Shown here piece after piece: positions 1 through 8,947 of a stretch of 64,000 nt of DNA; position 1 is the first letter of the stretch; every line of letters begins with the position of its first letter. The notes below the pieces were generated by a model. That model saw nothing but the letters and a program-made list of their open reading frames with translations. It was not told where the DNA came from and did no database searches. The position numbers and the translations under genes are program-made. The DNA is from Staphylococcus lloydii (GTDB lineage Bacteria; Bacillota; Bacilli; Staphylococcales; Staphylococcaceae): contig NZ_CP064056.1 in assembly GCF_015775975.1 (NCBI RefSeq), forward strand, positions 1,798,001 to 1,862,000, read 5' to 3'.

Positions 1-1347
1 TTCTTGACCTTCAAACACAGGTGCTATTGTCTTATCTTTAAAATGACCAATATTGTTATATATATCGTCTAAAATTTCTTTAAAAGATAAGCCATTTTGC
101 GCTAATAAATTTTTATATTTAATAATTAAAGGTACCATCTGAATTGCATCTTTATCTCTAGAAATGGACTGAGCTAAATAACCGTGACTTTCCTCGAATG
201 CTAGAAGCAATTTTTCTGAAGATGTCTCTTTTTGAGATAATAAATCTGAAATATATTTAAATCCTGTCAATACATTATTAACTTCTACATCGAGTGATTG
301 AGCAAGCCTTTGTGCCATTTCACTTGTTACTATCGATTTAATAATATATAAATCAGAATCTTCAACAATTAAATCTTGATATCTTAATTTCATTAAGATC
401 AAGCCTATTTCATTTCCATTAAAATAATGATAATTTTGATCATCATCAATTTCTACAAATCCAAAACGATCTGCATCTGGATCAGTGGCAATGACTAGTT
501 TGGCATCGACTTGTCGTGCTAAGTCTATTCCTCTATCAAAAGCTTCAACCTCTTCTGGATTAGCGCTCGTCACACTTGGAAAATCACCATCTGGGATTGA
601 TTGCTCTTGTTCAATCACATAATTGTTATAATCTAAATCATTCAGAATATCACTAAGTAGAGGTAAACTTGTACCATGTAAACTTGTAAGTACAACCTTC
701 ACATTATCTTGTTCGATTTTATCTACTAAATTTGTCACCGCTTGTTTATAACTATCTGTCACTTCATCATTTAAATATTCAATTGTACCTTCAGCGATTA
801 ACTTATCAAAATCGCCTAGTGTTATGTCTAATGGACTTTCAATACTGTTAATATAAGTACTAAGTATTTCTGAATCTTCCGGTAAGAGTTGGCCACCCTC
901 GTGATTATATACCTTTATACCATTATAATTTTTAGGATTGTGACTTGCGGTAATCATAATACCGGCGTTGGCTTGTAAGTGCCTAACCGTAAAAGATAGT
1001 TCAGGTGTTGATTTATAACTATCAGAAATAATCGTTTGAATACCATTAGAAGCTAATACGGTTGCCATTTCATTACAAAATGCTTTAGAAAGATGTCGTG
1101 TGTCAAAGTGAATAACTACCTTAGGTCGCTTACAGTTATTTTTTAAATATTTTGCGAAACCTAATGCTACTTTTCTGACAGTAAAGGCATTTAACCTTCC
1201 TGGACCTATTCCAAAAGTACTACGTATCCCTGCAGTACCAAATGATAATGTGTTATTAAATCCTTCTTCAATCTCAGATTCAGATTGCTGTTCATAAAAA
1301 GGTTTAACTAAGCTTTCGTCTAATTTATTTAGCCATTGTTGTTTCAT
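1..1347 (-). CDS. pgcA: Phosphoglucomutase (alpha-PGM), 3' end cut by window edge
   Basis: Interconverts glucose-6-phosphate and glucose-1-phosphate, feeding UDP-glucose for glycolipid anchor and wall teichoic acid glycosylation. I see 449 codons in one open frame running off the left edge; relatives are about 550 residues, so the C-terminal ~100 residues lie outside. The protein begins MKQQWLNKL and carries the phosphoserine loop TASHNP with the reactive serine near residue 135, and the Mg-binding DPDADR near residue 290. The start ATG at 1345-1347 is preceded by a TCCTCCT complement, a strong Shine-Dalgarno. It is transcribed away from lcpB. UgtP at 34.4 kb uses the UDP-glucose that this pathway makes. 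The family call is firm; the symbol follows staphylococcal and Bacillus usage. Confidence 0.93.
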   Translation of the reverse strand, partial: MKQQWLNKLDESLVKPFYEQQSESEIEEGFNNTLSFGTAGIRSTFGIGPGRLNAFTVRKVALGFAKYLKNNCKRPKVVIHFDTRHLSKAFCNEMATVLASNGIQTIISDSYKSTPELSFTVRHLQANAGIMITASHNPKNYNGIKVYNHEGGQLLPEDSEILSTYINSIESPLDITLGDFDKLIAEGTIEYLNDEVTDSYKQAVTNLVDKIEQDNVKVVLTSLHGTSLPLLSDILNDLDYNNYVIEQEQSIPDGDFPSVTSANPEEVEAFDRGIDLARQVDAKLVIATDPDADRFGFVEIDDDQNYHYFNGNEIGLILMKLRYQDLIVEDSDLYIIKSIVTSEMAQRLAQSLDVEVNNVLTGFKYISDLLSQKETSSEKLLLAFEESHGYLAQSISRDKDAIQMVPLIIKYKNLLAQNGLSFKEILDDIYNNIGHFKDKTIAPVFEGQE

Positions 1348-1742
1348 TATATGTATTCCTCCTACACAACGTTAAACAAAATTCAAATTTTAGATATATG
1401 TCTTAAATTAAGGTATACTAATGAGTAAGTTTGTTTACTAATAGTACCCTTTGAAATTTAATTTTTCTTTGGTTTTATAAATATAACTACATATTGCATT
1501 ATACCTTAATTCTTTCAATAAATCATTTTGAATAGATATATGAAAGCAGTTTATACCTATTATGTAGTTAATTACAAAAATGATACATAAACTTAGTTGA
1601 TATTTTTCATTTAGAGTAATAAAATATTACCTTATAGTACATTTTCTTATTTACAAAATATTAATAATCTTTACAATTAACATTAATTTTCCCTAAAATA
1701 TAATATTATGTACAAAAATTTAATAAGTGGGAGCATCTATAA
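1348..1742. other. Intergenic region between divergent pgcA and lcpB
   Basis: 395 bp of A+T-rich sequence between two genes that point away from each other. It must hold the promoters of both. A TATAAT-like hexamer lies about 40 bp before lcpB, but I cannot assign a convincing -35 box. No stable hairpin, open reading frame with a ribosome site, or repeat was recognised. Confidence 0.5.
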
Positions 1743-3053
1743 ATGAATAAAATTTTTAAGTATTTTTTAATTTTACTTTCATTGTTATTAGTTGTTGTTC
1801 CGATAGTATTCGCTATTATTCTATTTAAAACTTCTCAAGGTGCTTTTGAGAACTCATTTAATAATAGCGATTCGGCGCGTAAATCAAATTTAAGAGATTC
1901 GAAAGTAAATGCATCAAAAGAACCTATTTCAATTTTGTTTTTAGGAATTGATGAAAATGACAACAGAAAAAAGAATGGTCAAAGTACTGAACATTCTAGA
2001 ACAGATTCAATGATACTATCTACTTTAAACACTAAGAAAAAGCAAATAAGAATGTTGAGTATACCTCGTGATACGATCAGTTACATTCCAAAAGTTGGCT
2101 ATTATGATAAAATTACACACGCACATGCATATGGTGGCCCAGCAGCTTCAATGGACACAGTCGAAGCGACATTAAATGTCCCAGTAGACTACTATGTTAG
2201 AATTAACATGAAAGCTTTCGTTGATGCTGTTGATGAATTAGGTGGTATTTATTTCAAAGTCCCTTATTCTATTAGCGAACCAAATATGAATGATACTGGT
2301 AAAACGAAAGTGAAAAAAGGTTACCAAAAATTAAATGGCGAGGAAGCTTTAGCCGTAGCGAGAACGAGACACCAAGATTCTGATTTAAAACGTGGACAAC
2401 GTCAAATGGAATTATTAAAAGCTTTATTTGCCAAAGCACAAAAATCTGATTCCTTTAATAAGTTAGATGAAGTTATTAAAATTGTTGGTAAAAATTCTAA
2501 ACACAATTTAAGTTATAAAGAAATACGAGCATTAGCTTCCGTATATCTGAAAAAAGATGTTAATATTAAAACGACTCAACTTAAAGGTAATGATGATTAC
2601 CTAAGTGGAGTTTATTATTACAACCCTGATATTAAAAACATACAAGACACTTCTAACATATTAAGAAAAGATTTAGATTTACCAAAAATCACTGATAAAA
2701 ATGACTTCTTAAACCAGCGTGTTATTGATCATTATGGTGATTTAGTACCACAAACTGAAATTGAAAAAAGTTTATTACGTAAAAACCAAAATGATACTAC
2801 TGATGACGATGATTCAAATTCATCAGATGATGACGCATCATCTAATGATAGCAATAATCAATCAAACGGTAGTAACAACAACAATAGTAATCAACAAAAT
2901 TATGATCAAAATCAACAACAGCAGCAACAAGGTCAGCCTCAACAAGATCAGCAACAAGACCAACAGCAAAATCAGCAACAGAATGGCGATTTTAATCAAC
3001 AACAGCAACAACAACCAAATGCTGACCCTAATCAACAACAAGCCCAATATTAA
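1743..3053 (+). CDS. lcpB: LytR-CpsA-Psr family glycopolymer transferase (LcpB-like) with Q-rich tail
   Basis: LCP enzymes transfer undecaprenyl-linked glycopolymers such as wall teichoic acid onto peptidoglycan at the outer membrane face. Residues 7-29 form one transmembrane anchor. The LCP domain spans about 60-340, with the typical RTDSMILST, SIPRDT and VARTRHQDSDLKRGQRQ segments that contribute Arg/Asp ligands for the polyprenyl pyrophosphate. From about residue 350 the protein is an Asp/Ser/Asn run and then a Gln-rich tail to the end at residue 436, probably disordered and wall-embedded. The position two genes upstream of atl matches S. aureus lcpB rather than msrR (lcpA) or lcpC. A GTGGGAGCAT ribosome site precedes the ATG. 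Paralogue assignment rests on this synteny. Confidence 0.88.
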   Translation: MNKIFKYFLILLSLLLVVVPIVFAIILFKTSQGAFENSFNNSDSARKSNLRDSKVNASKEPISILFLGIDENDNRKKNGQSTEHSRTDSMILSTLNTKKKQIRMLSIPRDTISYIPKVGYYDKITHAHAYGGPAASMDTVEATLNVPVDYYVRINMKAFVDAVDELGGIYFKVPYSISEPNMNDTGKTKVKKGYQKLNGEEALAVARTRHQDSDLKRGQRQMELLKALFAKAQKSDSFNKLDEVIKIVGKNSKHNLSYKEIRALASVYLKKDVNIKTTQLKGNDDYLSGVYYYNPDIKNIQDTSNILRKDLDLPKITDKNDFLNQRVIDHYGDLVPQTEIEKSLLRKNQNDTTDDDDSNSSDDDASSNDSNNQSNGSNNNNSNQQNYDQNQQQQQQGQPQQDQQQDQQQNQQQNGDFNQQQQQQPNADPNQQQAQY

Positions 3054-3077
3054 TTTTATTTGAGAGGAGCACACTAT

Positions 3078-3548
3078 ATGACTCGAAAAACTTACGACAA
3101 ACTAGCTCATATAAGCGGTATGTTCAATGTATTAGAACAACAAATAATTCATAGTAAAGATATGGCACTTTTTAGAAATGAGTTTTTCTATGTAAACCAT
3201 GAGCATCGTGAAAATTATGAAGCTTTACGTATTTATTATAAAGATAGTGATGCTAATCCTGTCGTTGACGGTGCTTGCTATATTGTCGCATTACCTGAAA
3301 TTTTTGATAAAGTTGATGTTTTTGAATCTGAATTACCATTTTCATGGGTTTACGATCAAAATGGTATAACAGAGACAATGCAACAAATTAGTGTACCAAT
3401 TCAATATTTAATTGCCGCTGCTCTAGAAGTAACAGATGTTAATTTATTTACACCATCTGGATTTTCTATGGGAATGAATAATTGGAATATTGCACAAATG
3501 CGAATTTTTTGGCAATACACAGCTATAATTCGTAAAGAGGCACAATAA
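3078..3548 (+). CDS. DUF2538 family protein
   Basis: A 156-residue soluble protein with no signal peptide, membrane segment or catalytic motif that I recognise. The sequence (for example FFYVNHEHRENYEAL near residue 36 and NNWNIAQMRIFWQYTAI near the C-terminus) matches a conserved staphylococcal protein I know as DUF2538. The start was set at ATG 3078 because GAGAGGAGCAC lies just upstream; the frame opens 18 bases earlier at an alternative codon that overlaps this ribosome site. It is 24 bp behind lcpB and ends in a terminator, so the two are probably co-transcribed. That placement hints at an envelope-linked role, but no function is known to me. Confidence 0.8.
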   Translation: MTRKTYDKLAHISGMFNVLEQQIIHSKDMALFRNEFFYVNHEHRENYEALRIYYKDSDANPVVDGACYIVALPEIFDKVDVFESELPFSWVYDQNGITETMQQISVPIQYLIAAALEVTDVNLFTPSGFSMGMNNWNIAQMRIFWQYTAIIRKEAQ

Positions 3549-3554
3549 TTAACC

Positions 3555-3590
3555 ACCCTATCGTTACAAAACGATAGGGTTTTTATTAAA
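3555..3590 (+). terminator. Rho-independent terminator after lcpB-DUF2538
   Basis: A perfect 10-bp stem, ACCCTATCGT / ACGATAGGGT, with a 6-base loop is followed by a T run. It lies 7 bp past the DUF2538 stop codon. Confidence 0.9.
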
Positions 3591-3620
3591 TCTAAATACT
3601 ATATGAAAAGAGGCATTATT

Positions 3621-4043
3621 ATGTTTAAAGTAGTTCAAAATCATACAGAATTGGAACAAGCATTTGATATTAGAAGAAAAGTTTTTGTTAACGAACAAGG
3701 CGTGCCTTTAGAAAATGAGTTAGACAATTATGAGGAAGTTGCAACGCATGTTATCGGTTATGATACAAATAACACTCCTATTGCAGCGGCCAGATTCCGC
3801 CCTTTTAATGATGGTGTGAAAGTTGAACGCGTAGCAGTTATGAAAGAGCACAGAAAAACAGGCATAGGTAAAGATTTAATGCAATTTATTGAGCAAACAG
3901 CACAAAATTTAGGATATGATAAATTAATTTTAAATGCTCAAATTCAAGCTCAACGATTTTATGATAATTTAGGCTATTCACCTATTGGAGAAATTTTTAT
4001 GGAAGAAAATATTAAGCATATTAAAATGACTAAATCCCTTTAA
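3621..4043 (+). CDS. GNAT family N-acetyltransferase (ElaA-like)
   Basis: A 140-residue single-domain acetyl-CoA-dependent N-acetyltransferase of unknown substrate. Motif A for acetyl-CoA binding is at residues 69-88 (VERVAVMKEHRKTGIGKDLM), and a C-terminal RFYDNLGY segment matches motif B of the family. The N-terminus (FDIRRKVFVNEQGVP) is typical of the ElaA-like branch. The start at ATG 3621 is chosen because AAAAGAGG sits 8 bases upstream; the earlier in-frame ATG at 3603 overlaps that ribosome site. It sits between a terminator and the atl promoter, so it is likely monocistronic. The same gene precedes atl in S. aureus. Confidence 0.88.
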   Translation: MFKVVQNHTELEQAFDIRRKVFVNEQGVPLENELDNYEEVATHVIGYDTNNTPIAAARFRPFNDGVKVERVAVMKEHRKTGIGKDLMQFIEQTAQNLGYDKLILNAQIQAQRFYDNLGYSPIGEIFMEENIKHIKMTKSL

Positions 4044-4159
4044 TAATTTTATTAATTTTTAATCAACCTAATTATAATTTTGTAATATTAATAAATTGAT
4101 TTATCCTAGAAAATATAGAATTATCATGCTTTCAAGTCGTTTTCTCTTAGATTTCGTAC

Positions 4160-4219
4160 ATTACTATTTCATTACAAATTAATGAAAAACAAACAAGATA
4201 GTTTTCGGCGTATTATAAT
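4160..4219 (+). promoter_or_regulatory. atl promoter region with WalR-like box
   Basis: ATTACT-ATTTC-ATTACA at 4160-4176 reads on the minus strand as TGTAAT-N5-AGTAAT. This is one mismatch from the WalR consensus TGTWAH-N5-TGTWAH; WalR controls autolysin genes in S. aureus. A -10 hexamer TATAAT is at 4214-4219, but the position 17 bp upstream is not a good -35 box, which would fit activator dependence. The box is inferred by eye only, and its orientation is opposite to the gene. Confidence 0.4.
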
Positions 4220-4258
4220 TTAGATAAATAAATCATTAATAAGTAAAGGGGTAGTAAC

Positions 4259-7200
4259 ATGCCAAAAAAATTTAATTACAAAGCGCCTTCAATTATCGCT
4301 CTAACTTTAGCAGGGACGGCTTTGACAACACATCATGCGCATGCTTCTGAGAAAACTCAGGATCAAACACCTAACAAAAATGTTTTAAACGATGACAATG
4401 CACTTAAAGAAAGTGAACAAATTAAGGGTGACGTAAGCAAACCAACTACTAATATTTCTGGGACACAAGCTTATCAAGATCCAACAGTTATTAAAGAACA
4501 AGACGAATCTAACGCTCAAAACTATGATGCGGCATTAGACAACTTACATAATGATTCAACAAACGATGAAAGTAGTAATTCTCAGTCAACTACTGACCAA
4601 ACACAAGTTGATAATGATAGTGAACAAGATAGCACTACAACTGATGAATCAAAAGAAGCAGCAACTCAAGATGATAACGTACAAACAGAACAACAAACAA
4701 CGGACGATAAAAATACAGACCAACAAGAAAATAAAGCCGTTGATGAAACAACTGAAACTTCAACTAATGACAGTCAAACAACTTCAGCTAAAGATGACGC
4801 TGATACTCAAAATTCAGCTGATGTTAATGTACAAAATTATAATGTTGAGAACAATGATACTGATGCAACACAATTTGCTCAAAACAACACATCAGGTGAC
4901 CAATCAACAAATGTTACATCAAATGACGATAACGACTTAACTCAACCTAATACTAATGGAGTAAATAAAGACCAGCAGCCTACTCCTAAAGATGAGGAAG
5001 CTGATGATAGCCAAGCTTTAGTAGCAACTACATCTGCTGTCGCTACTAAAGCTGAAGATACTGTTCAAAAACCAGTTGCTCAACAAACAACTGAAAAAGC
5101 TGAGGATAGCCAAGCTAAACAAGCAACTACATCTGCTGTTGCTACTAAAGATGAAGATACTGTTCAAAAACCAGATGCTCAACAAACGACTGACAAAGCT
5201 GAGGATAGTAAAGCTAAGAAAGCAACTACATCTACTGTCGCTACTAAAGATGAGGATACTGTTCAAAAACCAGATGCTCAACAAGCAACTGAAAAAGCTG
5301 AAGATAGCCAAGCTAAGAAAGCAACTACATCTACTGTTGCTACTAAAACTGAAGATGCTGTCCAAAAACCAGCTGCTCAACAAACGACTGACAAAGCTGA
5401 GGATAGTAAAGCTAAAGAAGCAACTACATCTGCAGGTACTACAAAGTTCAGAATGGCAGTGGCAACACCAAAAGTACGTACACTTGCTGCTACTAATACA
5501 ACTCAAAAAGCAACAGTGAAAAAAGAAGCAGCAACAAAAGCGACTACTAGTTTACCTAAATATACACCGCAAGTTAAATCTTCTATCAATGATTACATTC
5601 GTAGTAAAAACTATACTGTACCAAAATACGAAGAAGATATCGCTAGCTATTTACCACAATATAGTTATCGCTATGGTAAACCTGAAGGTATCGTAATGCA
5701 CGATACTGCAAATGACAGTTCAACTATAACTGGCGAAGTTAACTACATGAAAAACAACTATAATGCTGCTTTCGTACATGCTTATGTAGATGGAAACAGA
5801 GTTATTGAAACAGCAAATACAGACTATTTAGCTTGGGGTGCTGGACCAGCCGCTAATGATAGATTCATCCATGTTGAATTAGTGCATACACATACTGCCG
5901 ACGATTTTGCTCGCTCAATCAATAATTATGCGGACTATGCGGCAACTAACCTACTCTATTATGGATTAAAACCTGACAGCGCTGAATATGATGGTCAAGG
6001 TACAGTATGGACACATAGAGCGGTAAGTAATTATTTAGGTGGTACTGATCACTCTGACCCACACGATTACTTACAATCACATGGTTACTCATACGACGAG
6101 CTTTATGATTTAATCAATGAAAAATATTTAATTAAAACTGGTAAAGTTGCAGCTTGGGGCACAACAAGTTCAGGTAGTACAGGTGGTAACACTGGAGGTA
6201 GCACAGGCACTACTACGCCTACAGGTAAATTAACAGTTTCTAACTTAACTAATACACAAGGTACTGTTAAATCTACAAATAACGGCTTATACGCTTCAGT
6301 CTATGACACTACTGGTAAAAAGAACGCAACAATTAATGGTAAAACTTATCAATTAACTAAAAAAGCGACACTTGGTAATAAATCTTTCTACCTAATTACT
6401 GACAATAAAACGAACTTAGGTTGGATGCAAACTGGTGATATTACTGTTAAAAAACCTGCTACTTCTTCGAATAGCAAATTAACAGTTACTTCCTTAAAGA
6501 ACACACAAGGTACTGTTAAATCTAGCAACCATGGTGTTTACACGACTGTATATGATAAAGCAGGCGTTAAAAAATCCAATATCAATGGTAAAACTTATCA
6601 GTTATCTAAAAAAGCGACACTGGGCAGTAAATCTTTCTACCTTATAACTGATAGTAAATCTAAAACGAATTTAGGTTGGTTACAAACTGGTGACATTACT
6701 GTTAAGGCCGCTTCTACCGCCAAAACTAAAACTGCAACTGCACCTAAACCAGCTGCAAAACCAAAAGTTGAATCTACAACTAAAACAACGACAAACCAAA
6801 CACAAAATGTAAGTAAAATTGGACAAACAAACGCATCAAAATTAGGCCTCAAAGCTTCAGTTTATGATAAAACAGCTAAAGATGGATCAAAATATGCTGG
6901 TAAAACATTTAATGTTACGAAACAACGTAAACAAGGTAATACAACATATGTCTTAATCCAAAACAGTACAAACGGTACACCTATTGGTTGGGTTGATACT
7001 AAAAATATCAATACACGTAACCTAAGCAAAGCAGCTGCGAAAAAAGGTAACTATGTAGTTAAATCTACTAATAGTGGACTTTATGCAATTCCTTGGGGTA
7101 CTAAATCTCAAATTATTGAGCCATCAAAAAACTTGAATAACAAATCTTTCACTTCATCAAAATCAGTGTTTGTGGATAAAGACGAATATGTTTACGGTAC

Positions 7201-8248
7201 TGTTAATAATAAGACGGGTTGGATTGCTTTAAAAGATTTAGGCGTTAAAGCTAAAACTCCAGTGGTGAAAAAACCATCTACTAAAGCTCAACCTGTAGAT
7301 TACACTAAAGCTAAAAAGCAAAATTTTGATTATGTCGTATATAATAAGACGGGTTATTTCTATAACTCCCCTACTTCTAAGACTGCTGGATCGTTGAATC
7401 AATATTACTCAACAATCTTTGCAAGCTATGAAAAACTCGTTATTAACGGGGTTACTTGGTATCATGGCACATTAGAAAACGGTAAAAAAGTTTGGATTAA
7501 AGAGTCTGACTTACGTAAAGAATTAGTTAAATATATCAGTACTGGACAAACTTTAAATCAAGCAGCTTCTAAACAATATGGTTTGTCATTTAAACCACAA
7601 GTACAACGCGTACCTGGTACATGGCAAAACGCTACGTTAAGCGAAATTAAAAATGCAATGGACACAGCTGTTTTATCTAAAGATAGTACTCAAAAGTATC
7701 AGTTCTTACGTTTAGATAAATCTCAAGATATTAGCGCTACAAACTTAAATAAATTACTTCAAGGTAAAGGTATTTTAGAAGGTCAAGGTGCGGCATTTAA
7801 AGAAGCAGCTAAAACTTATAATATTAACGAAGTTTACCTTATTTCACATGCCCTACTAGAAACTGGTAATGGTACTTCTACATTAGCTAATGGTGGCGAT
7901 GTTATAAATAATAAAGTAAACACTAAAGCTAATACTAAGTATTACAATATGTTTGGTATTGGGGCTTATGACAGTGACGCAGTAAGACAAGGCTTTATTC
8001 GTGCTAAACAAGAAGGCTGGAATACGGTTAGAAAGGCAATTATTGGTGGAGCTAAGTTTATAGCTAACTCATACATCCATCAAGGCCAAAACACGTTATA
8101 CAAAATGCGTTGGAATCCATCTAACCCAGGTACACATCAATATGCTACGGATGTAAACTGGGCTAAACATAACGCAACACGTATTAAAGGATTCTATGAT
8201 TCAATGGGTCAAGTTGGTAAATTCTTTGACGTTAACACATACATTTAA
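4259..8248 (+). CDS. atl: Bifunctional autolysin Atl (amidase / endo-beta-N-acetylglucosaminidase)
   Basis: Major cell-separation peptidoglycan hydrolase, 1329 residues. Order: signal peptide ending near residue 29 (HAHAS); a long acidic Thr/Gln/Asp-rich propeptide with four-plus 33-residue repeats at about 248-395; a type-2 amidase domain at about 440-620; SH3-like GW repeat modules at about 655-1080, each with the NxxGW or equivalent signature; and a GH73 glucosaminidase domain at about 1090-1329. By spacing against AmiA the zinc ligands are His481, His586 and Asp600, with Glu540 in the active site. The glucosaminidase catalytic Glu is about residue 1201, in ALLETGNG. AAAGGGG precedes the ATG. 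Processing would release amidase and glucosaminidase, both held at the septum by the repeats. S. saprophyticus Aas is the likely relative. Confidence 0.96.
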   Translation: MPKKFNYKAPSIIALTLAGTALTTHHAHASEKTQDQTPNKNVLNDDNALKESEQIKGDVSKPTTNISGTQAYQDPTVIKEQDESNAQNYDAALDNLHNDSTNDESSNSQSTTDQTQVDNDSEQDSTTTDESKEAATQDDNVQTEQQTTDDKNTDQQENKAVDETTETSTNDSQTTSAKDDADTQNSADVNVQNYNVENNDTDATQFAQNNTSGDQSTNVTSNDDNDLTQPNTNGVNKDQQPTPKDEEADDSQALVATTSAVATKAEDTVQKPVAQQTTEKAEDSQAKQATTSAVATKDEDTVQKPDAQQTTDKAEDSKAKKATTSTVATKDEDTVQKPDAQQATEKAEDSQAKKATTSTVATKTEDAVQKPAAQQTTDKAEDSKAKEATTSAGTTKFRMAVATPKVRTLAATNTTQKATVKKEAATKATTSLPKYTPQVKSSINDYIRSKNYTVPKYEEDIASYLPQYSYRYGKPEGIVMHDTANDSSTITGEVNYMKNNYNAAFVHAYVDGNRVIETANTDYLAWGAGPAANDRFIHVELVHTHTADDFARSINNYADYAATNLLYYGLKPDSAEYDGQGTVWTHRAVSNYLGGTDHSDPHDYLQSHGYSYDELYDLINEKYLIKTGKVAAWGTTSSGSTGGNTGGSTGTTTPTGKLTVSNLTNTQGTVKSTNNGLYASVYDTTGKKNATINGKTYQLTKKATLGNKSFYLITDNKTNLGWMQTGDITVKKPATSSNSKLTVTSLKNTQGTVKSSNHGVYTTVYDKAGVKKSNINGKTYQLSKKATLGSKSFYLITDSKSKTNLGWLQTGDITVKAASTAKTKTATAPKPAAKPKVESTTKTTTNQTQNVSKIGQTNASKLGLKASVYDKTAKDGSKYAGKTFNVTKQRKQGNTTYVLIQNSTNGTPIGWVDTKNINTRNLSKAAAKKGNYVVKSTNSGLYAIPWGTKSQIIEPSKNLNNKSFTSSKSVFVDKDEYVYGTVNNKTGWIALKDLGVKAKTPVVKKPSTKAQPVDYTKAKKQNFDYVVYNKTGYFYNSPTSKTAGSLNQYYSTIFASYEKLVINGVTWYHGTLENGKKVWIKESDLRKELVKYISTGQTLNQAASKQYGLSFKPQVQRVPGTWQNATLSEIKNAMDTAVLSKDSTQKYQFLRLDKSQDISATNLNKLLQGKGILEGQGAAFKEAAKTYNINEVYLISHALLETGNGTSTLANGGDVINNKVNTKANTKYYNMFGIGAYDSDAVRQGFIRAKQEGWNTVRKAIIGGAKFIANSYIHQGQNTLYKMRWNPSNPGTHQYATDVNWAKHNATRIKGFYDSMGQVGKFFDVNTYI
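5000..5440 (+). repeat. 99-bp tandem repeats coding the Atl propeptide
   Basis: Four complete 99-bp units start at 5051, 5150, 5249 and 5348, with a degenerate half unit on each side. Each encodes 33 residues of the form EDTVQKPDAQQTT - KAEDSQAK - ATTSAVATK. Units differ by a few substitutions, and the frame is kept throughout. The repeats lie in the propeptide between the signal peptide and the amidase, not in the wall-binding GW region. Confidence 0.93.
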
Positions 8249-8270
8249 ACTTTATTAAAGTAACATACAA

Positions 8271-8310
8271 GAGGCTGAGACGTTTTAATAGTGTCTCAGC
8301 CTCAACTTTT
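8271..8310 (+). terminator. atl terminator
   Basis: An 11-bp perfect stem, GAGGCTGAGAC / GTCTCAGCCTC (8271-8281 with 8293-8303), is followed by AACTTTT. It is 22 bp past the atl stop codon. Confidence 0.88.
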
Positions 8311-8372
8311 AAATTCGTGATAAACCTTCGTTTTTCGAATTTAAATTTATTCAATTACTTTAAAGATACTGT

Positions 8373-8792
8373 TTAATTACATTGGTAACGCCCAGCAACT
8401 TTCATTAATAATATTTTAAAACGTTGTATATCTTCTTCAGTTAAACCATGACACCGTGCTTCGATTAATTCGACCCTTCTATTGATTATTTGTTGAATTA
8501 ACAATCGAGACTTTTCAGTTAAAATGATGTCTTTACATCTTAAGTCTGATTTATTTTGAACACTCTTCAAGTACCCTAGCTTACATAGTTTTTTTATCCA
8601 ACGAGAAACGATTGATTGTTCTTTATTAAGTTTCATCGTTAATTCGTATTGGGATAACTTGGAGTGGTTAAAAACAATAGTTAGTAGTTCAATTTGTTCA
8701 GGAGATAGTTCAGTATACTGACCAAATCTTCTACTAACCAAATTTAATTCATTGCTCGTATGTGTTAAAAGTTTTTCTAGTTGTTTATACAA
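8373..8792 (-). CDS. MarR family winged-helix regulator
   Basis: 139 residues with a MarR-type winged helix: the recognition region is near LSQYELTMKLNKEQSIVSRWIKKL (about residues 46-70) and the wing near SVQNKSDLRCKDIILT. No metal or membrane motif is visible. It is divergent from the acyltransferase at 8948, with 155 bp between them, so it may control that gene and itself; this is inference from layout. The start is a TTG. GTGGAG lies 10 bp upstream of it, and an ATG between the two opens a five-codon out-of-frame mini-ORF that ends just inside the gene, which could lower translation. The effector is unknown. Confidence 0.85.
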   Translation of the reverse strand: MYKQLEKLLTHTSNELNLVSRRFGQYTELSPEQIELLTIVFNHSKLSQYELTMKLNKEQSIVSRWIKKLCKLGYLKSVQNKSDLRCKDIILTEKSRLLIQQIINRRVELIEARCHGLTEEDIQRFKILLMKVAGRYQCN

Positions 8793-8947
8793 AGTTGATC
8801 ATCTCCACTACTTTTATATTATTTTTATTATAAAATCGTTTGTATCATCTCACAACAATAATGTGGTTAATACTCAATTTTGTTGCAATGATAGTCGTTT
8901 TTATAATAAATTATATATATTGAGCATTTTACTAAAGGAGCAGAATC

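Noticed and set aside
2761-3074. Open frames in the other frame and antisense of the LcpB tail
   Set aside because: CAA/CAG repeats read as Asn/Lys or Leu/Ile runs; this is low-complexity shadow sequence.
5000-5440. CRISPR-like array
   Set aside because: Regular 99-bp spacing is from coding repeats with no unique spacers; no cas genes are nearby.
5018-5506. Antisense and +1 open frames inside the atl repeats
   Set aside because: They are long only because the 99-bp repeat keeps a stop-free register in other frames. They have Ser/Cys- or Leu-rich composition and no ribosome sites.
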